Shown piece after piece: positions 33,615 through 45,844 of a stretch of DNA of 64,000 nucleotides. Position 1 is the first letter of the stretch; the number at the start of each line of letters is the position of its first letter. A model generated the notes under the pieces. That model did not search any database. It had not been told where the DNA came from and worked only from the letters and a program-made list of their open reading frames with translations. Source of the DNA: Archivesica marissinica (taxonomy: Eukaryota; Mollusca; Bivalvia; Venerida; Vesicomyidae); NCBI GenBank assembly GCA_014843695.1, contig CM026391.1, positions 21,446,626 through 21,510,625 on the forward strand, read 5' to 3'. Both the position numbers and the translations under genes were made by a program.

Positions 33615-34272
33615 CCCCTGGTTACTTTCACAAGATGGACCATAGTTATATATATATATTCCTTCTTAATTATGTCATCGACGAGCAGTCACCACACTTG
33701 GAGAATTGCAATAGCAAGAGATACATGTATGTTTAAGCAATAGCTAGAGATAGCTAAGTAAAGACAAAGCAGCAAATAGTAGCACAGAAAGTGTGACATA
33801 GCAAGGGGGTGTCGGGCATGGCACCCCCGGAGTTTGTTTTGATTCTGTACGCGATTTCCTTGCATCTTAAGTTGTTTTAGTGTGTATATTAACAGTTTAT
33901 TAATACCTACTTCGGATGTTTGCTCGGACGTCCGAATATCCGAATACTATTCCAGTATTGGAATAAATTATATTCGATATTATATTCGCAAAAATGAAAT
34001 AAACTGTCATATATTCGTCATAAAATCAGATACGTTCCAATACAAAATAAATCGCCCCAGGATTTGTGAATAAACCAAGTTGTGGTTGCATTCATGACAT
34101 ATGTTAACCAACACTCTTGCCATGTAATCGGATACTTCCAATTGGTGCTAATGTAGGTAGTGTTTAATTATGATGTCAAAAATTCCGTTGAAATATTACA
34201 GACACTTTGCAACAACATCCCCCCTCGTGTATCTTAAATTTTAACTAACGGCTCAATATTATACGATTTTAT
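33615..34272. other. AT-rich DNA, no gene seen
   Basis: Short (TA)n near 33650. A 63-codon plus frame at 33882-34073 is Ile/Tyr-rich and unremarkable. Confidence 0.4.
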
Positions 34273-34461
34273 GATGGTCATGGGTTCGAGCAATGCTCAG
34301 GCCGTTTCTCATTTATATGAACAAGTCGACAGTTTCTTACGGAGGTTGGTGCACCAAGCAGTGGTTAACCGCTGGAGGCTGCCCATGAAAGGTGTTGTTA
34401 GGTAAACTGTCCTTCGCTCAAATGGGCAACCGGTAACGACGTTAAATAAACTTAAAGCGAC
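34273..34461 (+). mobile_element. Chimeric SINE: family-1 body joined to family-2 tail
   Basis: 34273-34412 is family 1 from the B-box ('gggttcgag') to 'gttgttaggtaaactg'. Family-2 tail text follows from 34413 ('cgctcaaatgggcaaccggt', 'acgacgttaaataaac'). Families 1 and 2 are otherwise distinct here, so this is a recombinant or a template-switched copy. Confidence 0.75.
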
Positions 34462-34955
34462 ACTACATCAGTGAAAACGCAAATTTCTACAGAATGTAAT
34501 TTCCTATTATATGGTATAATTTATTTCCAAAAGCAGGGTATTTCAACTAAGAAACAAACGTCGTATACGCGGTTTGTTGACATAAATAAATAATGTAAAT
34601 AGGGTCGTAATACAATGCGTGTATCCTGAATGGCACGATTTATGGTACATGTACATAGTTATCGTTATATCTTACATTTGTGCATATGTATAATTATTTA
34701 TTTGTAGACTAATCTTCGCTAAATTATCTCTAAACCACAATATCACGCGTTTAGTATTGACTCCAATGACAAACAAACGCCAATGCAGGAGCATGGCTGA
34801 CCTTTATATGAAACACTTTCAATTTTGAAAGGTTGTAGATTATAAAAACACTTTATTGATGTGTTTGAATGTATTTGGAAGAATTTGTAGTAGCAACGCA
34901 TTTATTCGTGAAAAAATGCATTTTGTTTGATTTTTGCGATGTAATGTCGCTTTAA
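34462..34955. mobile_element. MITE with 17-bp terminal repeats (494 bp)
   Basis: Left end 'ttaaagcgacactacat'; the right end 'atgtaatgtcgctttaa' is its complement with one mismatch. No coding frame inside. It starts at the end of the chimeric SINE. Confidence 0.75.
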
Positions 34956-36036
34956 ATAAAAATAAAATACGGTATTGTCCTCAAAAATGCCCCCCCCCCC
35001 CACACTTAGGTCACAACCTTGGAAATACTTCAATCGCTCTGAGAATAAGTAAAATGCTAGGTGTAATTAATCTATGCAACATATTCTGGTACAATAAATC
35101 TGAAATCATTTGAAAAACAAACACCCTTCAACGGAAAGCAGTTCAAGTGACAATGGTTTCATTTGTGACCGATTAACAATAACTGAATGAGTCGTCGTCA
35201 TATTTACATGGCCTTACAGGAAGACGACGTTTGCAAGTAAACAGAAAGTAGGTTAATTTGGTATTTTTTATAAGAGTTATATATCACTATTCGTTGCTAT
35301 CCCTATAATTTACCATATTTTGTCTTCAATATACCGGTAGGTGTTTGGGCTTCCTGGATGTACACTTGACACATTAAGCTTCGTCTGTGTGGCGACATTT
35401 GTGCCACGTGTCAATTAAGAATATTGTTGTGTTCCAGTGAGATAGGGCCCACCCCACTGTCGTGGTAGCGTGCGCAGGGTGTTCATGTGGTCCCTACTCA
35501 GCACTGGAGCACTTCTCTAGCTAGTGATCTTCTTGCAGATATTACGGTACTACAATGCGTTGATTGCACGACATGCGTGATGTACATATGTGTGTGGGTA
35601 TAAAGAGAATGTACTATGAGATCAGTTTAAAGATGAGTTTACTCTTAAAACCATACAATAACACGATTAGAGACCGTACTCCCAAGACCGTACACACAAG
35701 ACCTCCGCCGGTTCTACACGACCCGACCCAAAATTGGTCGAACGTTCTAAAATCACTAGGCGACGCCACACTAGCGATAGAACAAAAATGGCAGCTACTA
35801 AAAATCTGACATACAAGCAATATCAAATGGCCTACTATTAAACTTAATACGGTAATACAATTACTGGTCCAAATGCTAATTTTAAAAAAAAAGAAGATAT
35901 TTATATGGCGACATAAAACGGATATAGTGAAATTAGTGGAAACTGGGGTAGGTTTAACGTTTTCACTGCTTATTTACCTGTCTGATCTCTATGATCGGTT
36001 AGAAATATATTGGAAGTGCACAAGGTATGTTTATTT
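34956..36036. other. No gene confirmed
   Basis: Contains a C-run near 34988 and an 81-codon plus frame at 35564-35809. Its end (VLHDPTQNWSNVLKSLGDAT) has a protein-like look, but I recognise no family. Confidence 0.35.
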
Positions 36037-36234
36037 CGCTTCAGGTGCGAAAGGTCCGGAGTTCGAGCCCCGCTGGAGCCGTTACGATTGTGCCCTTAGG
36101 CAAGGCATTTAATTTCCACGTTGCCTCCTCTCTCTCCCTTGTGACGATGAATTTCATCAGGAATGAGGTATCGAGAGTGATTAATATAAGTTATAGGAAC
36201 TTGTTTCGCAATCGATCTAAAATAAATTTGTATT
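36037..36234 (+). mobile_element. tRNA-derived SINE, family 4
   Basis: Plus-strand copy: B-box region 'gttcgagccccgctggagcc', core 'gtgcccttaggcaaggcatt', tail 'aacttgtttcgcaatcgatc'. The extreme 5' head is missing. Confidence 0.9.
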
Positions 36235-36242
36235 AATATAAA

Positions 36243-36355
36243 CTATTTATAATTCCGGTAACTGGAGCGTGAAATATTGCGTGATATCTCTTGCGACTCG
36301 CTATTCCCACAGTTCGGCGAAAACCTGTTCTGGGCGAAAACTCTTCATGCCGGGA
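36243..36355. repeat. Dispersed repeat inverted relative to 52014-52125
   Basis: The two copies share 'gaaatattgcgtgatat'-like and 'ggagcgtgaaatat' blocks in opposite orientation over about 110 bp. No coding content; probably an old mobile-element fragment. Confidence 0.7.
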
Positions 36356-38460
36356 TATATCTGCTTGTAAATATCATGTACCAGTATGTTTGCTTGTTAG
36401 ATATTGTGTACGGGTATATCTGCTTGTAAATATCATGTACCAGTATGTTTGCTTGTTGGATATTGTGTAGGGTATATCTGTTTGTAAATATCATGTACCA
36501 GTATGTTTGCTTGTTAGATATTGTGTAGGGTATATATCTGTTTGTAAATATCATGTACTGGTATATCTGTTTGTAAATATCATGTACCAGTATGTTTGCT
36601 TGTTGGATATCGTGTAGGGTATATCTGCTTGTAAATATCATGTACCAGTATATCTGTTTGTAAATATCATGTACCAGTATGTTTGCTTGTTGGATATCGT
36701 GTAGGGTATATCTGCTTGTAAATATCATGTACCAGTATATCTGTTTGTAAATATCATGTACCAGTATATCTGCTTGTAAATATCATGTACCAGTATGTTT
36801 GCTTGTTGGATATCGTGTACAGGTATATCTGTTTGTAAATATCATGTACCAGTATATCTGTTTGTAAATATCATGTACCAGTATATCTGTTTGTAAATAT
36901 CATGTACCAGTATATCTGCTTGTAAATATCATGTACCAGTATGTTTGCTTGTTAGATATCGTGTAGGGTATATCTGCTTGTAAATATCATGTACCAGTAT
37001 GTTTGCTTGTTAGATATCGTGTAGGGTATATCTGCTTGTAAATATCATGTACCAGTATGTTTGCTTGTTAGATATCGTGTAGGGTATATCTGTTTGTAAA
37101 TATCATGTACTGGTATATCTGTTTGTAAATATCATGTACCAGTATGTTTGCTTGTTGGATATCGTGTAGGGTATATCTGCTTGTAAATATCATGTACCAG
37201 TATATCTGTTTGTAAATATCATGTACCAGTATATCTGCTTGTAAATATCATGTACCAGTATGTTTGCTTGTTGGATATCGTGTACAGGTATATCTGTTTG
37301 TAAATATCATGTACCAGTATATCTGTTTGTAAATATCATGTACCAGTATATCTGTTTGTAAATATCATGTACCAGTATATCTGCTTGTAAATATCATGTA
37401 CCAGTATGTTTGCTTGTTAGATATCGTGTAGGGTATATCTGCTTGTAAATATCATGTACCAGTATGTTTGCTTGTTAGATATCGTGTAGGGTATATCTGC
37501 TTGTAAATATCATGTACCAGTATGTTTGCTTGTTAGATATCGTGTACGGGTATATCTGCTTGTAAATATCATGTACCAGTATGTTTGCTTGTTGGATATT
37601 GTGTAGGGTATATCTGCTTGTAAATATCATGTACCAGTATGTTTGCTTGTTGGATATTGTGTAGGGTATATCTGCTTGTAAATATCATGTACCAGTATGT
37701 TTGCTTGTTAGATATTGTGTAGGGTATATCTGCTTGTAAATATCATGTACTGGTATATCTGCTTGTAAATAGCATGTACCAGTATGTTTGCTTGTTGGAT
37801 ATCATGTATGGCCATAATGGGTATATTTGTTTGTAAATATCATGTACCAGTATATCTGCTTGTAAATATCATGTACCAGTATGTTTGCTTGTTAGATATC
37901 ATGTACGGGTATATCTGCTTGTAAATATCATGTACCAGTATGTTTGCTTGTTAGATATCGTGTACGGGTATATCTGCTTGTAAATATCATGTACTGGTAT
38001 ATCTGCTTGTAAATATCATGTACCAGTATGTTTGCTTGTTAGATATCATGTATGGGTATATCTGCTTGTAAATATCATGTACCAGTATGTTTGCTTGTTA
38101 GATATCGTGTATAGGTATATCTGCTTGTAAATATCATGTACCAGTATGTTTGCTTGTTAAATATCGTGTAGGGTATATCTGCTTGTAAATATCATGTACC
38201 AGTATGTTTGCTTGTTAGATATCGTGTACGGGTATATCTGCTTGTAAATATCATGTACCAGTATGTTTGCTTGTTAGATATCATGTATGGGTATATCTGC
38301 TTGTAATTATCATGTACCAGTATGTTTGCTTGTTAGATATCATGTATGGGTATATCTGCTTGTAAATATCATGTACCAGTATGTTTGTTTGTTAGATATC
38401 ATGTATGGGTATATCTGCTTGTAAATATCATGTACCAGTATGCTTGCTTGTTAGATATCG
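36356..38460. repeat. Composite ~30/60-bp minisatellite, ~2.1 kb
   Basis: Two ~30-bp modules alternate irregularly: 'tatctgcttgtaaatatcat' and 'tatgtttgcttgttagatat'. Blocks of several hundred bases recur nearly unchanged (36600-36960 versus 37150-37420), showing large-unit duplication. Confidence 0.93.
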
Positions 38461-38462
38461 TT

Positions 38463-39975
38463 TCTATTTATAAAATGTGTATGAATTCTTTACAGCAAAT
38501 CATTTCACGGTCTACAGGAAGGATCGCCCACACAATAAAAAGGGCCAAAGCCATGGGGGTGTCCTTATCGCCGTTAGAAATGAATTCCAAAGTTCTGAGG
38601 TTAAAGAATTACAGACCAACTGCAAAATAGTATGGGTGGAGCTGACTATCCAAAACTCAAGAAAATTATTAATCTCCTCTTTCTACAGACCGCAACCAAA
38701 TGACGAAAGTCGCACTCGAGCAACTAAACCTATCACTTAGCAGGATAACCCCTAACTCAAGATCTGTAATCTTAGTTGGTGGCGATTTCAACCTCGGAAA
38801 TATTGATTGGAAAACCTAGCATAATCCCTGGTAAAACTAACATCAAACATCATCAAGAACTCTTAGACATAATTGCAGACCACTCGCTGAACCAAATTGT
38901 AGACAAACCAACTCGAAACGACAAAACATTAGACCTGATTCTCACAAACTACCCGTCCATTATAGATAATTTAGAAACCATTTCCCCAATCGGTGAAGCT
39001 GATCATGATATTCTATGTCTTGAAAGTAATACCTCCCTACGTCGATGTAAATCCCCTCCACGGGAAGTACTAAAGTATTCAAAAGCAGACTGGGACAAAA
39101 TCAATCTAGACTTAGAAGAAACATATCAGAAAATTCAAGAAACCCAAAACACACAAGATATCAACAATATTTGGAACACATTTAAAGATGATCTTCAGGC
39201 TTCCATCTCGAAAAATATTCCAACTAGATTAATAAAACCTGACAACAAACTTCCCTGGATAACAAATGAACTCGGAAAGAAAATGAAAAACTATAGACGT
39301 AAATTCTCAAGAAGCAATCACAATCACAAAAATAATCAACTGAAACACCTAAAAAGCGAAATTCAAAAAGAACAAAGGCAGGCATATTGGAAATATATTG
39401 AAAACATGATATTTGACATACCAATTCCGGAACAAGATAGTCCAGCCTTCACAAAAGCTCCAAAACACTTATTCTCGTACATAAAAACCCAAAAAACTGA
39501 AAGTCAAATTATTCCTCCCCTCCGAGAGAACGGTATACTCCAATCAACCGCAACCGATAAATCCAACATACTCAATAAACAATTCCAAAAAGCTTTTACC
39601 CCTGTCACTAATGACGACATACCTGACAAAGGCCCAAGCCCTCATCCACAAATGAAAGACATCTCAATCACTGAAAATGGAGTTAAAAATCTACTGAAAA
39701 ATATCAAACCACATAAAGCCGCTGGACCGAACAAACTGCAAAGTAAAATCTTAAAAGAATGTAGCACCTCCATATCACCAATTCTTACCAAAATTTATAA
39801 TAAATCTCTTTCACTTGGCGAAATCCCTACAGACTGGAAGCACGCAAATGTATGTCCTGTATTTAAAAAAGGCGACAAGCATGATGCGATCAATTACAGA
39901 CCAATTTCACTCACTTGTATTTGCTGCAAGCTCCTCGAACATATTATCTCAAGTAATGTAATGTCACACCCACAG
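38463..39975 (+). pseudogene. LINE ORF2 remnant (endonuclease and start of RT)
   Basis: Endonuclease pieces: SHGGVLIAVRNEF, IVWVELTIQ and LISSFYRPQPND, then GGDFNLGNIDW after a frameshift near 38700. A second frameshift near 38815 leads to the linker (ADHDILCLES) and the beginning of RT: HKAAGPNKLQSKILKE, IPTDWKHANVCPVFKKGD and NYRPISLTCICCKLLEHI. The sequence stops near 39975, before the catalytic FADD. The 5' part is cut off by the minisatellite. Jockey/CR1-like; dead. Confidence 0.85.
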
Positions 39976-40341
39976 GGATTCGGCACGTTTGGGGGTACTA
40001 GTATATATATATTTAAGTACAGGGATTCTACTCTGTGGGATGTCAGATTTCGCATCGATCAGTAAAATGGCCCTATCTGAAACAAGTTTGTACAAAGCTG
40101 TCCAAATATAACGCCTATCCCGAGTCTTTATATTGTTCTTCAAATAAAACACAACTTTAAGCTGCATGCATGTATACTTTGCAAACAATTGCCACATACA
40201 TTGGCCATAGCAGGTCACATTTCCATACTAGGACACGGGTTCTGTCAGCAACAAAAAAAATCTTCGACGGGAGAGTTTTAACTGTGAATAACATTATCAA
40301 TAAAATGTGTTTCCACTAACCTGTATGTTTATTCGGCAAAA

Positions 40342-40590
40342 ATGTACGTCAAAAAGAGATTTCGTAGCATTTTCAATTTGTTTTGAAAAATTCAAAAGCG
40401 GCGCAATTCGCGTTGAAACGAGCGTTCTGATTGGATTATGATTGTTCTTCATATATAAAAAAGCATCTTGTTACATTCTAATAATCCAATCAGAACGCTC
40501 GTTTTAACGCTGGTTTCAACGCGAATTGCGCCGCTTTAGAAATTTTCAAAACAAATTGAAAATGCTACGAAATCTCTTTTTGACGTACAT
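40342..40590. mobile_element. Foldback MITE, arms ~100 bp
   Basis: Arms 40342-40441 and 40482-40590 are inverted, starting 'atgtacgtcaaaaagagatt' and containing 'gcggcgcaattcgcgttgaa' and 'cgagcgttctgattgga'. The spacer is about 40 bp. No coding. Confidence 0.88.
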
Positions 40591-40592
40591 AT

Positions 40593-40672
40593 TATATATT
40601 ACTTACTATATGACCATAGGCCAAAAATAAAAAAAAAATTTGTGTCTGGTGCCTGTGCCTGTGACATTACCG
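40593..40672. mobile_element. Half of foldback element A
   Basis: 'attacttactatatgaccat' and 'tttgtgtctggtgcctgtg' match the right arm of the hairpin at 2566-2696. The other arm is absent. It directly abuts the MITE before it, with which it shares only the position. Confidence 0.75.
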
Positions 40673-41137
40673 GCTAAATTCGAGACCAATTTTTGGAACG
40701 TATGTTTATAATACAAAGAAACAGAACAACTCACGTGTTGAAAGACATGCTGGCAATGCACTAAATGCTGCTGGTTGTGTCTGCGGGCTGGAAAATGCTT
40801 TGTCCGAGCCTTTCAAAGCCCGTACCTAAGCTGAACATACTGTGTGCAGACGAGAAGGAATATCACGTGACTGAGGCTACAAAACTCCCGGATGTTTACA
40901 CCGTCCTAAACATACACTACTAAATAATAATAATAATGCATTTTTCAAGCTATATGCTACTAACTAATTTTATTTATTGAGTGCGAGGAGGCGGGTGGGA
41001 TTGGCTGACTAATATGAAATAGGCACTACCTATCAACGGGGAGAGGCAATATTAATTACTGAACAAGACACTATAGGAGGACTATGACATCCCTGCGAGG
41101 GGGGTGTTGACAATTAGAATTAAGGAATGATTCGCTG

Positions 41138-41235
41138 ATTAATAGTTTCCACGGGGTATGAACTAGGCCTACATTGGGCGTGGTTAAAGTTAGACACACA
41201 CAATGTAATTACTACCCCGATGGAAACTATTAACC
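41138..41235. repeat. Short inverted repeat
   Basis: 'ttaatagtttcca' near 41139 pairs with 'tggaaactattaa' near 41221, and 'cggggta' with 'taccccg'. A ~20-bp stem with a ~55-bp loop; perhaps a small MITE. Confidence 0.5.
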
Positions 41236-41239
41236 CGCC

Positions 41240-42019
41240 ATTCATTACGTACAGTTGCATTAATTATTCTTCTCACTGACACAAATATAATTATGTGATC
41301 GGTGGGGAATACAGTACACCATGCTAACTTTGGTATGTGGTCACTGGAGTCAACATACTCCTGTAGTTTGAGAATACCATTCAGTTAAGATCTGGATCTG
41401 GATCTGGATGTATACGTCGCAGGACCAAATTTGGTATATATCGCGACGGGAGAGAGATGCGATCCGGTTAATTATATGTCCCGAATCAGGGCAGCTTTGA
41501 AGCTGCTTGCTTTGTCAGCATTTGTCATACATTGCACACTGCACCATCTCCAGATGCCGCATGTTGGTTTCGGTGAAACGACCCCAGATGACACTGGGTA
41601 TTCCAATATAGTTATATATGCTTGTTGTATGAACGTGTTGACATGTAATGATGTAGTCTCCACAGTCGTAACATTGACTGAAGATGGCGAGACAATAAAA
41701 TTAACATATATAAGCGAATGTGGCCAATGGTAAATTGATATTTTTCTTCTACTGTCCAACATTCATTTTCTGATTATTATTGGGGGGGGGGGTCAGCCTG
41801 TTGTACCCGTACGGATATATGTTAGTTGACTTAAAGCCATTTACTGCCGATGACCAGATATTAAAATGTGTAATGGCAGATGAATCCAGTTCCAGGATAT
41901 ATTTGAAAGGTCGGAGGATGAGGACAGTGACGTAGAAAGCAGCGATACCGAGGAACATTAAATTAGCTGTACATAGACATATAACTTCATTTGTACATAT
42001 GCCATAGACGCGTACAGAC
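41240..42019 (+). other. Region upstream of the integrase, one unassigned frame
   Basis: A 100-codon plus frame at 41431-41733 (…MPHVGFGETTPDDTGYSNIV…) has no family I know. A run of G at 41780 follows. Further down, an acidic stretch (ERSEDEDSDVESSDTEEH, near 41903-41959) appears in another frame. They could be remains of an adjoining element gene. Confidence 0.25.
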
Positions 42020-43142
42020 ATGACTTCGTGGGAACATTATTTAAAGACTATCTACTACGATCCTTCACACCCCGCCAGTTATGCTGGTCCTCAGAAATTT
42101 TACAAAGTCGTACAGCGAGAGGGAAAATACAAACTAGGAATGCATAGGATACGGAGATTCTTACAAAACCAAGAGTCATATAGCCTTCATAAACCCGCGA
42201 GGAGACGATTTCAACGACACCACGTGATAAGTGCAAGAACGGACGATTTGTGGATGGCAGATCTCATGGACATGGTGAAATATGCGAAATGGAATAGCGG
42301 CTATAAATATGTACTATTAATCATAGACACATTCAGCAAACAAGTTTGGCTGCGACCATTGAAATCTAAAACAGTGGCAGATGTAGCAATCGCTTTTCAA
42401 GATGTCTTCACCAAATCTGGACGCACACCATCCAAGCTCATTACCGATAAAGGTAAGGTATATGCTTAATTATCCAAAATATATGTAGTAAAGCTTTTCC
42501 TACATGTATATAAAACTATTATCTATGTATTACTTGTGTTATATTGATGTGTATTAGATATGCATTTTCTATCAATTCAGGACAAGAGTTCCGTGCTAAA
42601 AAGGTACAGGTGGTCATGACAGAATACGGAATCAAGTACTTCCCTACGCAGAACGAAACTAAGGCATCGACTTCTGAGAGAGAAATATCAAGACATCAAG
42701 ACGAAACGAAATCATTATTTCACCCACAAGGAGGATTACGAGTACCTACCGGTGTTACAGAGCATGGCTGGCAGTTATAACCAAACCTATCACCGGACCA
42801 TAGACATGGCTCCAGCCGACGTCAACGAAGACAATCAAGAAACAGTCAGACTGTCCACATACTTCGCACAGAGCAAGAAAAATGGCAAACTCAAACCATT
42901 CAAATATAAAATTGGTGATTATGTGCGCATCAGTCACTTAAAACGTGCGTTTTCAAGAACGTACGACGAAACATATACTGGAGAAGCGTTTTTAATATAC
43001 AAACGCTATAATAGAGGAACAATACCAATTTACCGATTGAAAGACATGGACAATGAGAAGATTAAAGAAACATGTTATCAAAGTGAACTGCAGAAAGTGG
43101 GCATAAGGCGAGACCAGATTTGGAAAATTGAACGTGTTCTTA
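42020..43142 (+). pseudogene. Polinton-type integrase reading frame, frameshifted and C-terminally truncated
   Basis: 42020-42452 encodes an N-terminal domain (YYDPSHPASYAGPQKFYK) and the catalytic start with Asp in DDLWMADLMDM. The second Asp is in LITDKG, at an intron of 128 bp (42453-42580, gtaagg to ttcag). 42581-42690 continues GQEFRAK and NETKASTSER, with the presumed Glu; a frameshift near 42690 follows. 42752-43142 continues in another frame with SYNQTYHRTIDMAPADV and YVRISHLKRAFSRTYDE, then the first residues of a chromodomain (IWKIERVLKT). There the 60-bp array replaces the rest. In Polintons this enzyme integrates the element; no other Polinton genes are visible, so it is an isolated remnant. 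Confidence 0.8.
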
Positions 43143-43915
43143 AGACTTCACTGTGTATTCCATTCTATGTACTGTGTATCGGGGGATATTGTGAGATACC
43201 TTGTACTTCACTGTGTATTCCATTCTATGTACTGTGTATCGGGAGATATTGTGAGATACCTCGCACTTCACTGTGGATTCCATTCTATGTACTGTGTATC
43301 GGGGGATATTGTGAGATACCTTGTACTTTACTGTGTATTCCATTCTATGTACTGTGTATCGGGAGATATTGTGAGATACCTCGCACTTCACTGTGTATTC
43401 CATTCTATGTACTGTGTATCGGGGGATATTGTGAGATACCTTGTTGTACTTTACTGTGTATTCCATTCTATGTACTGTGTATCGGGGGATATTGTGAGAT
43501 ACCTTGTTGTACTTTACTGTGTATTCCACTCTATGTACTGTGTGTCGGGGGATATTGTGAGATACCTTGTACTTCACTGTGTATTCCATTCTATGTATTG
43601 TATATCGGGGGATATTGTGAGATACCTTGTACTTCACTGTGTATTCCATTATATGTACTGTGTATCGTGGGATATTGTGAGATGCCTTGTACTGCACTGT
43701 GTATTCCATTCTATGTACTGTGTATCGTGGGATATTGTGAGATGCCTTGTACTGCATTGTGTATTCCATTCTATGTATTGTATATCGGGAGATATTGTGA
43801 GATACCTTGTACTTCATTGTGTATTCCATTCTATGTATTGTGTATCGGGGGATATTGTGAGTACCTCGCACTTCACTGTGTATTCCATTCTATGTATTGT
43901 GTATCGGGGCAATTG
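43143..43915. repeat. 60-bp minisatellite, 13 copies, fused to the integrase frame
   Basis: The unit holds 'ctgtgtattccattctatgt' and 'ggatattgtgagatacc', with some units of 63 bp. Because 60 and 63 are multiples of 3, frames remain open in both strands, giving period-20 peptides (CIPFYVLCIGGYCEIP). That explains the apparent 395-codon protein. Confidence 0.93.
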
Positions 43916-43939
43916 GACACTGACAAATTCAGAAAGTAA

Positions 43940-44307
43940 CAAAATATAAGAATATTTGCCCAAAAACTAACATATTTTATTATATAAATAGTTAGAAAAA
44001 TGCTAAATTATTAATTATATTATTATGCAGTTTATATTTATTTTCTCAAGTTGGTTGCTCGGCGGCGGACAGTTCGCTGAAACCAGTTGGTAAACTGTCG
44101 TATACATCCACCTGAAATAGAAGAAATAATGACGTCATCATTAAATGCCATGCAGACGGTGTTATCCTTTAAGAGTTTATTTCGGATGAGTTTTATTTTT
44201 CAGAAATAAAACTCAAGACATTCTTTGTTTTTGAAGACATATAGATAAGAATTTGTCTTCGCACGAGGTTTACATGGAACAACACACTGTCACACCCTCA
44301 GGCAAAT
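43940..44307. other. AT-rich DNA, no gene seen
   Basis: No coding frame. The text 'ttggttgctcggcggcggac' near 44051 is GC-richer than its surroundings but unassigned. Confidence 0.4.
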
Positions 44308-44538
44308 GTATGTGTATTACTTTTATCTATTGTCGCTACCGGTTGTCCATAGGAGCGACGCCTCCTGAAGAGATTAGTCATTTTAGATTTTTGGAGGATA
44401 GTGCAATGCTACAGAGAGAGACCAATTACAGAGTCTCCTCTGGTTCTTTTACGCGCACGGTGTAACACACTGACACGAGACCTCTGTTGAAAGTCCCATC
44501 GGAAAGACTGTTAATTGTATTATGGTCAGACGGGGGAT
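44308..44538 (-). mobile_element. tRNA-derived SINE, family 2, head truncated
   Basis: Minus copy with tail and body; it stops at 'ggtcagacggggga', before the tRNA part. Confidence 0.85.
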
Positions 44539-44715
44539 ATATATAGCCCATATTTGAATCTACTAAAATAATATGGTTTTGTTTCTCTGTATATTTCTTG
44601 TGGTGCTATATTTATTTAGTTCATTGTATTGTCAAAGCTTCCTACGATCTAGGACAACATTACGTTGTTGTTATTTTCACCAGATTAATTTTATTATGAT
44701 TTTTTGTTAATCTTA

Positions 44716-45600
44716 GCATATTTCACTGTATCACGATTCCTTAGCATATTTCACTGCATCACGATTCCTTAGCATATTTCTTCTTTTTTTTCCTTCTTTT
44801 TTTTAACTCCGTAGCATATATCGGTGTATCACGATTCCTTAACACTGTAGCATATCTCGGTGTATCACTATTCCTTATCACCGTAACATATCTCGGTGTA
44901 TCACTATTCCTTAGCACCGTAACATATCTCGGTGTATCACTATTCCTTAACACCGTAACATATCTCGGTGTATAACGATTCCTTATCACCGTAACATATC
45001 TCGGTGTATCACTATTCCTTAACACCGTAACATATCTCGGTGTATCACTATTCCTTAACACCGTAACATATATCGGTGTATCACGACTCCTTACCACCTT
45101 AGCATATCTCGGTGTATCACGATTCCTTACCACCGTAGCATATCTCGGTGTATCACGATTCCTTATCACCTTAGCATATCTCGGTGCTTAACGATTCCTT
45201 ACCACCGTATCATATCTCGGTGTATCACGATTCCTTATCACCGTAGCATATCTCGGTGTATCACGATTCCTTACCACCGTAACATATCTCGGTGTATAAC
45301 GATTACTTATCACTGTAGCATATCTCGGTGTATCACGATTCCTTATCACCGTAACATATCTCGGTGTTTAACGATTCCTTATCACCGTACACTATCTCGG
45401 TGTATCACGATTCCTTATCACCGTACAATATCTCAATGTATCACGATTCCTTATCACCGTACAATATCTCAATGTATCACGATTCCCTATCACCGTACAA
45501 TAGCTCAATGTGTCACGATTACTTATCACCGTACAATAACTCAATGTGTCACGATTCCTTATCACCGTACAATATCTCAATGTATGACGATTACTTATTA
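44716..45600. repeat. 36-bp minisatellite, ~24 copies
   Basis: The unit contains 'catatctcggtgtatcacga' and 'ttccttatcaccgta'. Later units change to 'aatatctcaatgtatcacg'. 36 is divisible by 3, so period-12 peptides (e.g. RNRDTPRYATVV) arise on the minus strand. Confidence 0.93.
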
Positions 45601-45844
45601 GCATATAGTTTAAATTTTTATTTTATAATATTAAAAGTATTTACCTCTGCTTTCTGTGTTTTCTTTCTTTGTTTCTGTTTGTATGGATTTCTTAAGTAAC
45701 TCTGCCATTGGTGTCGAATCATGGTAACTGGTTTCGTAAGTCACGCCTTGCAAACATTTCTGTGAAAAGAATATGTACACATTCTAATTTGTCGGAATTA
45801 ATAAATACTCGTTATAATTTCTTCTCCCATGATAACTCAATAAG

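Noticed and set aside
42752..43939. A 395-codon protein combining integrase and a Cys-rich repeat domain
   Set aside because: The second half is the 60-bp array kept open by a unit length divisible by three; not a real fusion domain.
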